Origin: JACDCY01 sp964350145
Lineage (GTDB): Bacteria; Gemmatimonadota; Gemmatimonadetes; Gemmatimonadales; Gemmatimonadaceae
Reading direction: 5' to 3'
Length of the DNA stretch: 27,775 nucleotides
Assembly (NCBI GenBank): GCA_964350145.1
Contig: CAYGJL010000040.1
Coordinates: 1-27,775, forward strand
In this document: positions 14,673-22,319 of the stretch, one piece after another
How the letters are laid out: each line of letters starts with the position of its first letter
Numbering within the stretch: position 1 is the stretch's first letter
Position numbers and translations under genes: made by a program
The notes under the pieces: model-generated
What the model was told of the DNA's origin: nothing
Databases searched by the model: none
The model's input: only the letters and a program-made list of their open reading frames with translations

Positions 14673-17600
14673 CCGCGGCCTCCGGCTCGCCGGCGGGCGC
14701 GTCCGCCGCTCCGCGCACGGCGTAGTACTTCGCCTCCGGGTGGTGCACGATGATCGCGGCCGTGGACTGCTCCGGCATGAGCTGGAACGACTCGGTCAAT
14801 CCCATCCCGAGCGCTTCCTCCGCGGGCAGCAGCTTGAACACGGTGGCGTGGTCGTCGAGGTCCGGGCACGCGCCGTAGCCCCACGAGTAGCGTTTTCCCG
14901 TGTCGAGTCCCAGCTCGCGCTGGATGCGCCGGTGCATCCACTCGGCAACTGCCTCGGCCGTCTCGACGCCGAGCCCGTGCGTGTAGTACGCCTCGGAATA
15001 TTCGTTGGCCGATTGCAGCCGGTCGAACTCGCGGCTGGCCGCGTCACCGACCGTCACGATCTGAAGCGCTACGACGTCCACGTCGCCGCTCTCGCTGGAG
15101 CGAAAATAGTCGGCGAGGCACAGCCGCTCGCGGCCGACCATGCGCGGAAAGTGAAAGCGTGCGATCTCACGGAGTGAGCCGCCGTCGCTCTGATACGCCG
15201 CGGGGTCGTACACGACGATGTCGTTGCCCACGGACTGCACCGGGAAGTAGCCGTACACTGCCTGCGGCTCCAGCCACTTCCGCGCGGCGGCGTCGGCCTT
15301 GAGGCGCGCGAGCACGGGCTCGAACTCGTTTCGCACGGTTGCCTTGTACTGATCTCCGGAGCCGCGTGCGCCCCATTGCAGCCGGTACAGCTCGTCGAGA
15401 TCGAGCAGCGCGAACACTTCGTCGAGCGGGATGTCGCGCAGCACGCGCGTGCCCCAGAACGGCGGACGCGGAAGCGGATTTCCCGCCGACACGTCGCTAC
15501 GGGCTCCGGCGGCATCGCCGGCGGCGATGTCCTTGCCGACCGTCGTCCGTAGAAACACGTCCTTCTTGGCGTCGTCGAGGTTCTTGGCGATGAACTGCTC
15601 GCGCTTGTTCCCGTCCTGGAGCACGTCCATCGTCTCCAGCCCTTCGAACGCGTCCTTGCAGTAGAACACGCCCGCGTCGAACGCGCGCTCGCCGTCCACG
15701 AACAGCGCGCGGCGGCCGAACCTGCGGTTGATCGCCGCGCCGCCGATCAGCACCGGAATGTTCATTCCGCGCTTGTCGAGCTCCTTGACGCACAGCGGCA
15801 TCTGCTTGGACGTCGAGACGAGCAGCGCGCTCAGGCCGATGGCGTCCGCGCCGACTTCCGCCGCCTTCTCCAGAATCGTGTTGACCGGCACCTGCTTGCC
15901 GAGGTCGAAGACCGTGTAGCCGTTGTTCGACAGGATCGTGTTGACGAGCGACTTGCCGATGTCGTGCACGTCGCCGTACACGGTCGCGAGCACGACCTTG
16001 CCCTTGGTGTAGCCCTCGGCCTTCTCGAGGAATTGCTCCAGGTGCTTGACGGCTTTCTTCATCACTTCGGCTGACTGGAGCACGAACGGGAGGATCAGCT
16101 CGCCCGCGCCGAACTTGTCACCGACGTCCTTCATAGCGGGGAGCAGCACCTCGTTCAACACGCGCACGGGATTCTCCCGCACGCCGGCTTCGTCGAGCTG
16201 CGCTTCGATCCCTTCCTTCTTGCGGTGCACGACCATCCAGTGAATCCGCTCGTCCACCGACATGCCCGCGGTCGGGTCCTCCTTCTCGACGGCTTTGGTG
16301 GCGCCGTCACCGCCGATCGCGGCGAAGTATTCGATGAATCGCTGGAGAGCGTCTTCCCGCTTGTTGAACACGAGGTCGTCGGCCAACGCGCGCTCTTCCT
16401 GCGAGATCTCCGCGTACGGATGGATGTGCGCCGGGTTGACGATCGCCGCATCGAGTCCCGCCTGTACGCAGTGGTGCAGAAAGACCGAGTTGAGCACGGC
16501 GCGCGCCTCGACCGTGAGCCCGAAGCTCACGTTGGAGACGCCGAGTATGGTGGAGACGCCCGGCAGCTCGCGCTTGATGAGGCGGATGCCTTCGATGGTC
16601 TCGTGGCCGGAGTCGATCCACTCCGCGTCGCCGGTGGCGAGCGTGAAGGTGAGCGCGTCGTAAATGATGTCTTCCGGCGCGAGGCCGTACTCGCCGACCA
16701 CGATGTCGTAGATGGCTTTCGCGACCTCGAGTTTCCGCTCTTTCGTCTTCGCCATCCCAACTTCGTCGATCGTGAGCGCGATGACGGCGGCGCCGTGCTT
16801 CTTGACGAGCGGCACGACCGAATCAATGCGCTTGCGGCCGTTCTCCATATTGATGGAGTTGACGATCGCGCGGCCGGGGACGTGCTCCAGCGCGGCCGCG
16901 ATCACGTCGGCTTCGGTGGAGTCGATCACCAGCGGCGTCTCGACGCTCATGGACAACAGCTTGACCACCTTCGACATCTGCTCGGCTTCGTCCGCGCGCT
17001 CGGTGAGCGCGACGCACACGTCGAGCACGTGCGCGCCCGAGTCCACCTGGTCGCGGGCGACGTCGAGGATCCCCTCGTAGTCGTCGGCCAGCAGCAGGCG
17101 CTTGACCTTGCGCGAGCCCTGCGAGTTCACGCGCTCGCCCACGAGCAGCGGCGGCGGATCCTGGTGCAGCGTGATCGCGCGCATGGCCGAGCTGACGCGC
17201 GGCACGTGTCGCTTGCCGTTGGTCTCCGGGTGCACCGCGGCCTTCTCCGCGTCGCGCACCGCGCGGACGATCTGCTCGAGGTGCTCGGGAGTCGTGCCGC
17301 AGCAGCCGCCGACGACGCGCACGCGGAACTCGCGCACGAACTCCGACAACGCTTCGGCCATCGGTGCGGGCTCGAGCGGGTAGATCGCCTCGCCGGTTCC
17401 GGTATTGAGCGGCAATCCCGCGTTGGGGATCACGGAGATCGGCAGCGTCGCGTGCTCACTCAGATAGCGGATCGGCTCGCGCATGTGCTCGGGCCCGGTG
17501 GAGCAATTGAGCCCGATGACGTCGACGTTCAGCGCTTCGAGCGTGGTCATCGCGCTGGCGATGTCGGTGCCGAGCAGCATGCGCCCGCTGGTGTCGAGCG

Positions 17601-18210
17601 TGATCTGCACCTGGAGCACGACGCGTTTGCCGATCTCTTCGAACAGGCGCTCGATGCCGGCGACGGCTGCCTTGACCTCGAGGATGTCCTGGGACGTCTC
17701 GATGAGGAGCACGTCCACGCCGCCTTCGACGAGGTATTTGGCCTGCTCGTAGTAGTTCTCAGCCAGCTCGGCGAAGGTGATCTGTGAGAGTGCGGGGTCG
17801 GAGCTGGAGGGCAGCATGCCCGTCGGGCCCATCGAGCCCGCGACGAACCGCGGACGGTCGAGCGTGGCGAACTTGTCGCACGCCGCGCGGGCGAGCTTCG
17901 CGCCTTCGACGTTGATCTCGCGCACCTTGTCGCCGAGCCCCCACTCCGCCAGCCGGCGCGGAGTGGACTGGAAGGTGCAGGTCTCGACGACGTCGCAGCC
18001 GACCGCGAGGAAGGACTCGTGGATGGACTGGATGACGTCGGGCCGCTTGAGGATCAGGTAGTCGTTGCACCCCTCCAGCTCTTTCCCGCCGAAGTCCTCG
18101 GCGGTGAGGTTGTGCCGCTGGATGTTGGTGCCCATCGCGCCGTCGTACACGAGTACGCGGCGGTCGAGGGCTTCGAGGTAGGGGAGCTTCTTTATGTCTG
18201 GCACTGGCAT
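14665..18210 (-). CDS. metH: Cobalamin-dependent methionine synthase
   Basis: 1181 residues, the full four-module enzyme (E. coli: 1227) that moves a methyl group from 5-methyl-THF to homocysteine through B12. The homocysteine domain (about 1-330) has zinc ligands Cys236, Cys303 and Cys304. The pterin-binding domain (about 345-620) includes PLLVGERVNSQGSRK. The B12 domains run from about 650 to 880, with the cobalt ligand His749 in GDVHDIGKS. The reactivation domain (about 910-1181) has the AdoMet-binding motif RYSWGYGACPDL. The ATG at 18210 is followed by VLVYDGAMGTNIQ at the normal distance. It leads an operon with the methyltransferase/MTHFR fusion and possibly the acyl-CoA dehydrogenase. 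Control appears to be by the SAM-II-like riboswitch and terminator in its leader. Confidence 0.97.
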   Translation of the reverse strand: MPVPDIKKLPYLEALDRRVLVYDGAMGTNIQRHNLTAEDFGGKELEGCNDYLILKRPDVIQSIHESFLAVGCDVVETCTFQSTPRRLAEWGLGDKVREINVEGAKLARAACDKFATLDRPRFVAGSMGPTGMLPSSSDPALSQITFAELAENYYEQAKYLVEGGVDVLLIETSQDILEVKAAVAGIERLFEEIGKRVVLQVQITLDTSGRMLLGTDIASAMTTLEALNVDVIGLNCSTGPEHMREPIRYLSEHATLPISVIPNAGLPLNTGTGEAIYPLEPAPMAEALSEFVREFRVRVVGGCCGTTPEHLEQIVRAVRDAEKAAVHPETNGKRHVPRVSSAMRAITLHQDPPPLLVGERVNSQGSRKVKRLLLADDYEGILDVARDQVDSGAHVLDVCVALTERADEAEQMSKVVKLLSMSVETPLVIDSTEADVIAAALEHVPGRAIVNSINMENGRKRIDSVVPLVKKHGAAVIALTIDEVGMAKTKERKLEVAKAIYDIVVGEYGLAPEDIIYDALTFTLATGDAEWIDSGHETIEGIRLIKRELPGVSTILGVSNVSFGLTVEARAVLNSVFLHHCVQAGLDAAIVNPAHIHPYAEISQEERALADDLVFNKREDALQRFIEYFAAIGGDGATKAVEKEDPTAGMSVDERIHWMVVHRKKEGIEAQLDEAGVRENPVRVLNEVLLPAMKDVGDKFGAGELILPFVLQSAEVMKKAVKHLEQFLEKAEGYTKGKVVLATVYGDVHDIGKSLVNTILSNNGYTVFDLGKQVPVNTILEKAAEVGADAIGLSALLVSTSKQMPLCVKELDKRGMNIPVLIGGAAINRRFGRRALFVDGERAFDAGVFYCKDAFEGLETMDVLQDGNKREQFIAKNLDDAKKDVFLRTTVGKDIAAGDAAGARSDVSAGNPLPRPPFWGTRVLRDIPLDEVFALLDLDELYRLQWGARGSGDQYKATVRNEFEPVLARLKADAAARKWLEPQAVYGYFPVQSVGNDIVVYDPAAYQSDGGSLREIARFHFPRMVGRERLCLADYFRSSESGDVDVVALQIVTVGDAASREFDRLQSANEYSEAYYTHGLGVETAEAVAEWMHRRIQRELGLDTGKRYSWGYGACPDLDDHATVFKLLPAEEALGMGLTESFQLMPEQSTAAIIVHHPEAKYYAVRGAADAPAGEPEAAVV

Positions 18211-18222
18211 GGTCCCAAAATG

Positions 18223-18252
18223 AAAAAAGCCCGGGCGCTAAGTGCGCCGGGC
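18223..18252 (-). terminator. Leader terminator of metH (riboswitch expression platform)
   Basis: On the minus strand GCCCGGCGC (18252-18244), loop ACTTA, then GCGCCCGGGC (18238-18229) form a strong stem with a one-base bulge, followed by six T (18228-18223). It lies 12 bases before the metH ATG and directly after the SAM-II-like aptamer. This is the position expected for a SAM-controlled attenuator. Confidence 0.88.
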
Positions 18253-18254
18253 GT

Positions 18255-18305
18255 GGCGCTTTAGCGGTTTTTTAACGTGGTCGCAATTTGCCTGAAATCG
18301 CCACG
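18255..18305 (-). promoter_or_regulatory. SAM-II-like riboswitch upstream of metH
   Basis: Read on the minus strand, the leader matches the SAM-II (metA-type) layout in order: P1 5' strand CGTGG (18305-18301), GATTT (18299-18295), loop with GGC (18292-18290), TTGC (18286-18283), P1 3' strand CCACG (18280-18276), the A-rich TTAAA (18275-18271), and CGCTAAA (18266-18260). A 3' GCC (18257-18255) can pair with the loop GGC to form the pseudoknot. The 3' strand GCGCC (18259-18255) can instead pair with GGCGC (18248-18244), the foot of the terminator stem, forming an antiterminator. With SAM bound, the terminator would form and metH would be shut off. The family match is from memory of the consensus and has not been scored. 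Confidence 0.83.
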
Positions 18306-18331
18306 GGCTTTCGAATGTCGTACTGCCCTCA

Positions 18332-18360
18332 ACTATAGTAGCGCGGCCGCCGGGCAGCAA
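18332..18360 (-). promoter_or_regulatory. Probable promoter of the metH operon
   Basis: On the minus strand TTGCTG (18360-18355) and TATAGT (18337-18332) are separated by 17 bases, a good match to a sigma-70-type promoter. Transcription would start near 18325, about 20 bases before the riboswitch aptamer, so the leader is short and contains only the aptamer and terminator. Confidence 0.65.
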
Positions 18361-18418
18361 GAACGTACGCTTTGACTGTCTCAGCCAAGTGGCGGAGGTC
18401 GGGGTACTTTTTGTCAGT

Positions 18419-18441
18419 ACAGATGTATTGACATCTGTCAA
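18419..18441. promoter_or_regulatory. Probable operator of the regulator-nucleotidyltransferase pair
   Basis: Two overlapping inverted repeats lie 22-44 bases before the ATG at 18463: ACAGATGT-ATTG-ACATCTGT (18419-18438) and TTGACA-TC-TGTCAA (18428-18441). Palindromes of this size just upstream of a ribbon-helix-helix protein gene are typical autoregulatory sites. TTGACA could also be a -35 element, but I see no good -10 at the right distance. Confidence 0.6.
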
Positions 18442-18462
18442 CTTCCGCGCCAGGTTGATTGC

Positions 18463-18954
18463 ATGGCCAGAAAGACCGAACAGCTACAGATCCGCGTCTC
18501 TCCGGAGCAGAAGCGGGCGTTGCGGCGCCTCGCCAGACGGGCCGGCACCGACATGTCTTCGTGGATCCTGGACCGGGTGCTTCCCGCCGAAGCGACCAGG
18601 TTTCAGAGCATGATCGCGAAGCTGGTCGATCACGAAGGCAAGGCATCGGCGCTGGCTGAGCTCGCCGATTTTCTCCGTGACCTTCCCGCGGGCGGGTTCG
18701 CGCGCGCCACGGCGGAGGCGCCGCAGGCGGCTCTGGACGCCGGCACGCTGAATCACCTCGCTGCGACCGTAGATCACGCGGCCGTCAATCGTGGGCTGAC
18801 CCCGCCGGCATGGACAACGGAGTCTCCTGTGCCCGTAGAGCCGGTGTTCGGGTCGGCGTTGTCGAGCGTGCGGCTACACCTTCTCACGACGGCCCCCGTG
18901 GCTTTCCGCCGGAGAAACATCTTCGTCGATTCGTCCATTGACGAGAGAGTTTGA
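18463..18954 (+). CDS. Ribbon-helix-helix-like regulator, antitoxin-type partner of the nucleotidyltransferase
   Basis: 163 residues. The N-terminal 45 residues read as a ribbon-helix-helix DNA-binding domain: the strand KTEQLQIRVSPEQK, then two helices RALRRLARRAG and MSSWILDRVLP. The middle is helical and Ala-rich. The C-terminus carries a separate motif, PPAWT...VPVEPVFGSALSSVRLHLL followed by FRRRNIFVDSSID, which I associate with proteins encoded next to DUF6036 nucleotidyltransferases. It would dock the partner or regulate the operon through the palindromes at 18419-18441. The stop is one base before the next gene's likely GTG start, so the two are co-translated. It is divergent from metH. 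The toxin-antitoxin role is inferred from layout; it is not demonstrated for this pair. Confidence 0.75.
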   Translation: MARKTEQLQIRVSPEQKRALRRLARRAGTDMSSWILDRVLPAEATRFQSMIAKLVDHEGKASALAELADFLRDLPAGGFARATAEAPQAALDAGTLNHLAATVDHAAVNRGLTPPAWTTESPVPVEPVFGSALSSVRLHLLTTAPVAFRRRNIFVDSSIDERV

Positions 18955-18955
18955 C

Positions 18956-19471
18956 GTGCTCTCGGCCGCCGGCATTCGCAAGCTCTTCGATCTGCTTAAC
19001 GGGCGGCTGTCCGAAGAGGATGTGATCGCGGAAGTCTACATCGTCGGCGGCGCGGTCATGGCGCTGGCATTCGCGGCCCGCACGGCAACCAATGACGTGG
19101 ACGCGGTGTTCCGGCCGAAGGAGATAGTGCGGCGTTTGGCGAGAAAGGTCGCGACGGATGCAGGAGTGGACGAGAACTGGCTGAACGACGCCGTGAAGGG
19201 ATTCCTGAGCGACCGTGGGGAATTCTCACCGTGGCTCGAGCTGAGTAACCTCCGCGTCTTCATGCCGGTGCCAGAGTACCTGCTGGCTATGAAATGCGTC
19301 GCGTTCCGCCTCGGTCCGGAATTCCGCGATGAGGACGACGTGCGTTACTTGCTTCGGTACCTGAACATCGAGCGTGCGGAAGAGGCTCTCGCAATTGTGG
19401 AGCGGTATTTTCCCGTAGAGCGCATCCCGCCGAAAACACGCTTCGCGTTACAGGAGATTCTCTCGCCGTGA
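18956..19471 (+). CDS. DUF6036-type nucleotidyltransferase, toxin-like
   Basis: 171 residues from the GTG at 18956, chosen because GAGAGAG (18943-18949) lies six bases before it. A TTG at 18938 would add six residues and overlap the previous gene. The fold is a minimal nucleotidyltransferase: VYIVGGAVMALAF (Gly-Gly at 31-32) followed by NDVDAVF with the metal-binding Asp47-x-Asp49. Family marks WLNDAVKGFL and PEYLLAMKCVAFRLG follow, then a DEDDVRYLLRYL helix. Relatives include the AbiEii/MNT-type toxins, which transfer nucleotides to tRNA or proteins. Whether this one is toxic is not known. It is co-transcribed with the ribbon-helix-helix-like gene and overlaps the serine hydrolase gene by four bases. 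Confidence 0.8.
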   Translation: MLSAAGIRKLFDLLNGRLSEEDVIAEVYIVGGAVMALAFAARTATNDVDAVFRPKEIVRRLARKVATDAGVDENWLNDAVKGFLSDRGEFSPWLELSNLRVFMPVPEYLLAMKCVAFRLGPEFRDEDDVRYLLRYLNIERAEEALAIVERYFPVERIPPKTRFALQEILSP

Positions 19472-21102
19472 CTCAAGCAATCCGGATTCCCAGGAATGGG
19501 TTGAACATTGGAATTCTGTTGGCCGCGGTCAGCGCCGTAGTACTGGTTGTCCCGTGCTCGGCGACGGCGCAGGAGTCCGCGTGGAACAGCGTCGCGCCCC
19601 CGGCACGGTTCACCGATCCCGACCGCGCGGCGAAGCTCACGGCCGCGTATCCTGAGATCGACAGCCTGGTGTACAGCTTCGCGCAGCGGGCGCGAGTGCC
19701 GGGATTTGGCTACGCGATCATCGTGGATGGAAAGCTGGCGCACGTCGGCGTTGGCGGGCTGCGTGACGCTCCTTCGCGTTCGCCGGTGGACACGGCGACG
19801 GTATTCCGCATCGCGTCCATGTCCAAGAGCTTCGCCGCGGTCGCGATCCTGCAGCTGCGCGACGCGCGCAAGCTCACGCTCGACGACCCGGCGGAAAAGT
19901 ACGTGCCGGAGCTCGCGAGCCTTCGCTATCCGACGAGCGATTCGCCGAAGATCACTGTTCGTCATCTGCTCACGCACTCGGGGGGTTTTCCCGAGGACAA
20001 CCCGTGGGGCGATCAACAGCTCGCGGCCACCGACGACGAGATGGCCGCGATGATGCGAAGCGGCATTCCGTTCTCGACCGCGCCCGGAACCGCGTACGAA
20101 TACTCGAACTTCGGCTTCGCGATCCTCGGCCGCATCGTGGCGAACGTTTCAGGAATGCCGTACTCGAGATACGTGCGCGAGAGAATCCTGCTGCCGCTCG
20201 GCATGAGCGTGACGACGCTCGAAGCGCGCAGCGTCCCTGCGAACCGCCTGGCGCACGGCTACCGATTACGCGATGGCGAATGGATCGAGGAGCCGCAGCT
20301 TCCAGATGGCGCGTTCGGCCCGATGGGCGGGATGCTCACATCCATCTCCGACCTGGGCCGCTGGGTCGGCTTCATGCTCGACGCATGGCCGCCGCGCGAC
20401 GACCCCGACGGCGGTCCGCTGAGCCGTGCGTCACGGCGGGAGATGCAGCAGATCGCGCGCTACTTCGGCGCATCCGCGGCGACCGACAGCGCGGGGAACA
20501 TCTCACTCGCGGCCAACGGCTATGGCTACGGACTCCGCGTGCAGCAGACGTGTCTCTTCTCGACATCGGTATCGCACACCGGCGGACTGCCGGGATTCGG
20601 CTCGCTCATGCGCTGGCTCCCAGAGTACGGCGTCGGGATAGTCGCGCTCGGGAATCTCACCTATACCGGCTGGACTCCGGTGAGCACACAGGCGCTGGAG
20701 ATTCTGCAGCGAACCGGCGGGCTCGCGCCACGCGTTCCGCAACCGGCGCCCGTTCTGTTGGAGAAACGCGAGCAGGTGTCGCGTCTCGTCGCGCGGTGGG
20801 ATGACGCGCTCGCCGACAGCCTCGCTGCGATGAATTTGTATCTGGACGAGCCGAAGGATCGGCGGCGAGCGGCGATCGAGATGGTTCGCGCCGCCGCTGG
20901 AGACGGGTGCAGGAATGAAGGTCCGTTCGTCGTGGCGAACGCGTTGCGAGGCCGCTGGCGGATGCGGTGCCGAGACGACGATCTCCTTGTCGCCATCACA
21001 CTCGCTCCCACCGAGCCGGCACAGGTGCAGTTTCTGCAGGTCACACCCCTCGCGCGCGAAGCCGCTCTGGAGCCGGGCCCAGCGTGCGCAGCACGTCCGT
21101 AA
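19468..21102 (+). CDS. Exported serine hydrolase, beta-lactamase/class C family
   Basis: 544 residues. Signal peptide with hydrophobic core ILLAAVSAVVLVV and cleavage near ATAQ (residue 35). The penicillin-binding-protein/class C beta-lactamase motifs are complete: Ser117-x-x-Lys120 (RIASMSKSF), Tyr212-x-Asn214 (YEYSNFG), and a third HTGG motif near residue 371 (SHTGGLPGF). Members hydrolyse esters, peptides or D-amino-acid substrates in the periplasm; beta-lactam resistance should not be assumed. After the catalytic domain (about 60-420) is a C-terminal region of about 120 residues of unknown role. The GTG at 19468 overlaps the nucleotidyltransferase stop (GTGA). A TTG at 19501 preceded by AGGAA is a fair alternative start. 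Confidence 0.9.
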   Translation: MTQAIRIPRNGLNIGILLAAVSAVVLVVPCSATAQESAWNSVAPPARFTDPDRAAKLTAAYPEIDSLVYSFAQRARVPGFGYAIIVDGKLAHVGVGGLRDAPSRSPVDTATVFRIASMSKSFAAVAILQLRDARKLTLDDPAEKYVPELASLRYPTSDSPKITVRHLLTHSGGFPEDNPWGDQQLAATDDEMAAMMRSGIPFSTAPGTAYEYSNFGFAILGRIVANVSGMPYSRYVRERILLPLGMSVTTLEARSVPANRLAHGYRLRDGEWIEEPQLPDGAFGPMGGMLTSISDLGRWVGFMLDAWPPRDDPDGGPLSRASRREMQQIARYFGASAATDSAGNISLAANGYGYGLRVQQTCLFSTSVSHTGGLPGFGSLMRWLPEYGVGIVALGNLTYTGWTPVSTQALEILQRTGGLAPRVPQPAPVLLEKREQVSRLVARWDDALADSLAAMNLYLDEPKDRRRAAIEMVRAAAGDGCRNEGPFVVANALRGRWRMRCRDDDLLVAITLAPTEPAQVQFLQVTPLAREAALEPGPACAARP

Positions 21103-21137
21103 AGCGCCCGCGTGCTTTTCCATTGCGGTCGCCGCAT

Positions 21138-22319
21138 ATGGGGGTAAACATTAGAGTCGTGACACTATCTCGTTCGAGACACCTCGCCCTCGCCACAATG
21201 CTGGCGGTGGCAATGGGCGCTTGCTCTGACGCCGTCGGTCCGGGGGACGAGTCGATCGAGCAGCTGCTCTTTCTCAGCACGCGCGAGGGGGGGTCCCCAG
21301 CCCTATACCGCATGAACGCGGACGGCACGGGTGTCGAGAAGCTGATGCTGGAGGCTTTTCCTTCGTCCTCGCAGAGGCTCAGCCTCTCGCACGACGGCAC
21401 GCGGATCGCTTTTTCGGCGTTTGCCCTGAGCGGGATCTGGGTGATGGACATTGACGGGAGCAACCTGCGGCAGCTGACTAATCGGCCGGGTAGTTCCGGA
21501 GAAGGGGGCAACCATTCGCCTCGCTGGTCACGCGACGGCAGACAGATCGCTTTTCTCTCGAATCGCGAGGGCCGTGAGATAGGGTTTACCCGTGGCGTCT
21601 ACGATGTGTACGTGATGGGTGCCGACGGAAGTGACCCCCACAACGTGTCGCACGCGTTGGGCTACGGGCTGGGTTTCAACGTCGAGGTGATCGGCTGGTC
21701 CGCGGACGGACGCGTCGTGTTTCAGAGTTCCGGCACCGGTGTCGACTTCTTGAAGCGTCACGCCTATATCGTGAACTGGAATGGAACCGGCCTGGAGCCG
21801 CTGTTCGTACGGCCGACCGACAACTCCCCTTTCTGGTCACCTGACGGGTCCAAGGTCGTATTCATCAGCGACCGCGACGGGAGGCGACGTCTTTACATAA
21901 GGAATGCCGACGGATCAGGCGAGCGACCCCTGACGGCGACAGGCCCTTGGGACGATCACCTGCCGGCTTGGCTACCCGCATTCCGCTCGGGGGACATTGA
22001 CTACGATCCGTGGTCGCCTGACGGGTCGCGCATCGCGTTCACGCGGTGGGGCGATGAGTACAGTGACAAAGAAGTTCTCTACGTGATCAACGCCGACGGA
22101 TCGGGGCTGACTCGCCTGTCGGACAACGCAAGTGAATTCAACGGTTGGTCACCGAGCGGTCAGCGCATCGCATTCACGAAGCGAGCGTGGACGATCCCGT
22201 CGCCTTCCGGGATTCCGGATGTGTTCGTAGTCAACGCCGATGGCACCGGTCTCGTGAACGTGACGAACGACGCCGCTTCTGACTACCACGCCATGTGGGT
22301 GCCGCGGCGACGGCCCTAG
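21138..22319 (+). CDS. PD40/TolB-like beta-propeller lipoprotein
   Basis: 393 residues from the ATG at 21138. A GTG at 21159 is an alternative; the open frame runs further upstream to 20967 but overlaps the previous gene. The N-terminus is a lipoprotein signal (LALATMLAVAMGAC, lipid-modified Cys), so it should be anchored in a membrane. The remainder is at least six WD40-like PD40 repeats, each with the pattern LYxxNADGSG...LTxxxxxxxxPxWSPDGxRIAF, forming a TolB-type propeller. Such proteins are abundant in Gemmatimonadota-like genomes; their ligands are mostly unknown. It starts 35 bases after the serine hydrolase gene. It ends tail to tail with the DUF4350-like gene, whose stop codon overlaps its own. 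Confidence 0.85.
   Translation: MGVNIRVVTLSRSRHLALATMLAVAMGACSDAVGPGDESIEQLLFLSTREGGSPALYRMNADGTGVEKLMLEAFPSSSQRLSLSHDGTRIAFSAFALSGIWVMDIDGSNLRQLTNRPGSSGEGGNHSPRWSRDGRQIAFLSNREGREIGFTRGVYDVYVMGADGSDPHNVSHALGYGLGFNVEVIGWSADGRVVFQSSGTGVDFLKRHAYIVNWNGTGLEPLFVRPTDNSPFWSPDGSKVVFISDRDGRRRLYIRNADGSGERPLTATGPWDDHLPAWLPAFRSGDIDYDPWSPDGSRIAFTRWGDEYSDKEVLYVINADGSGLTRLSDNASEFNGWSPSGQRIAFTKRAWTIPSPSGIPDVFVVNADGTGLVNVTNDAASDYHAMWVPRRRP

Noticed and set aside
18211..18360. Cobalamin riboswitch upstream of metH
   Set aside because: The leader is too short (about 115 bases from the likely transcription start) and lacks the B12-box sequence; the SAM-II pattern fits better.
20967..21137. N-terminal extension of the PD40 lipoprotein
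   Set aside because: It overlaps the serine hydrolase gene and would bury the lipoprotein signal; the ATG at 21138 puts the signal at the N-terminus.
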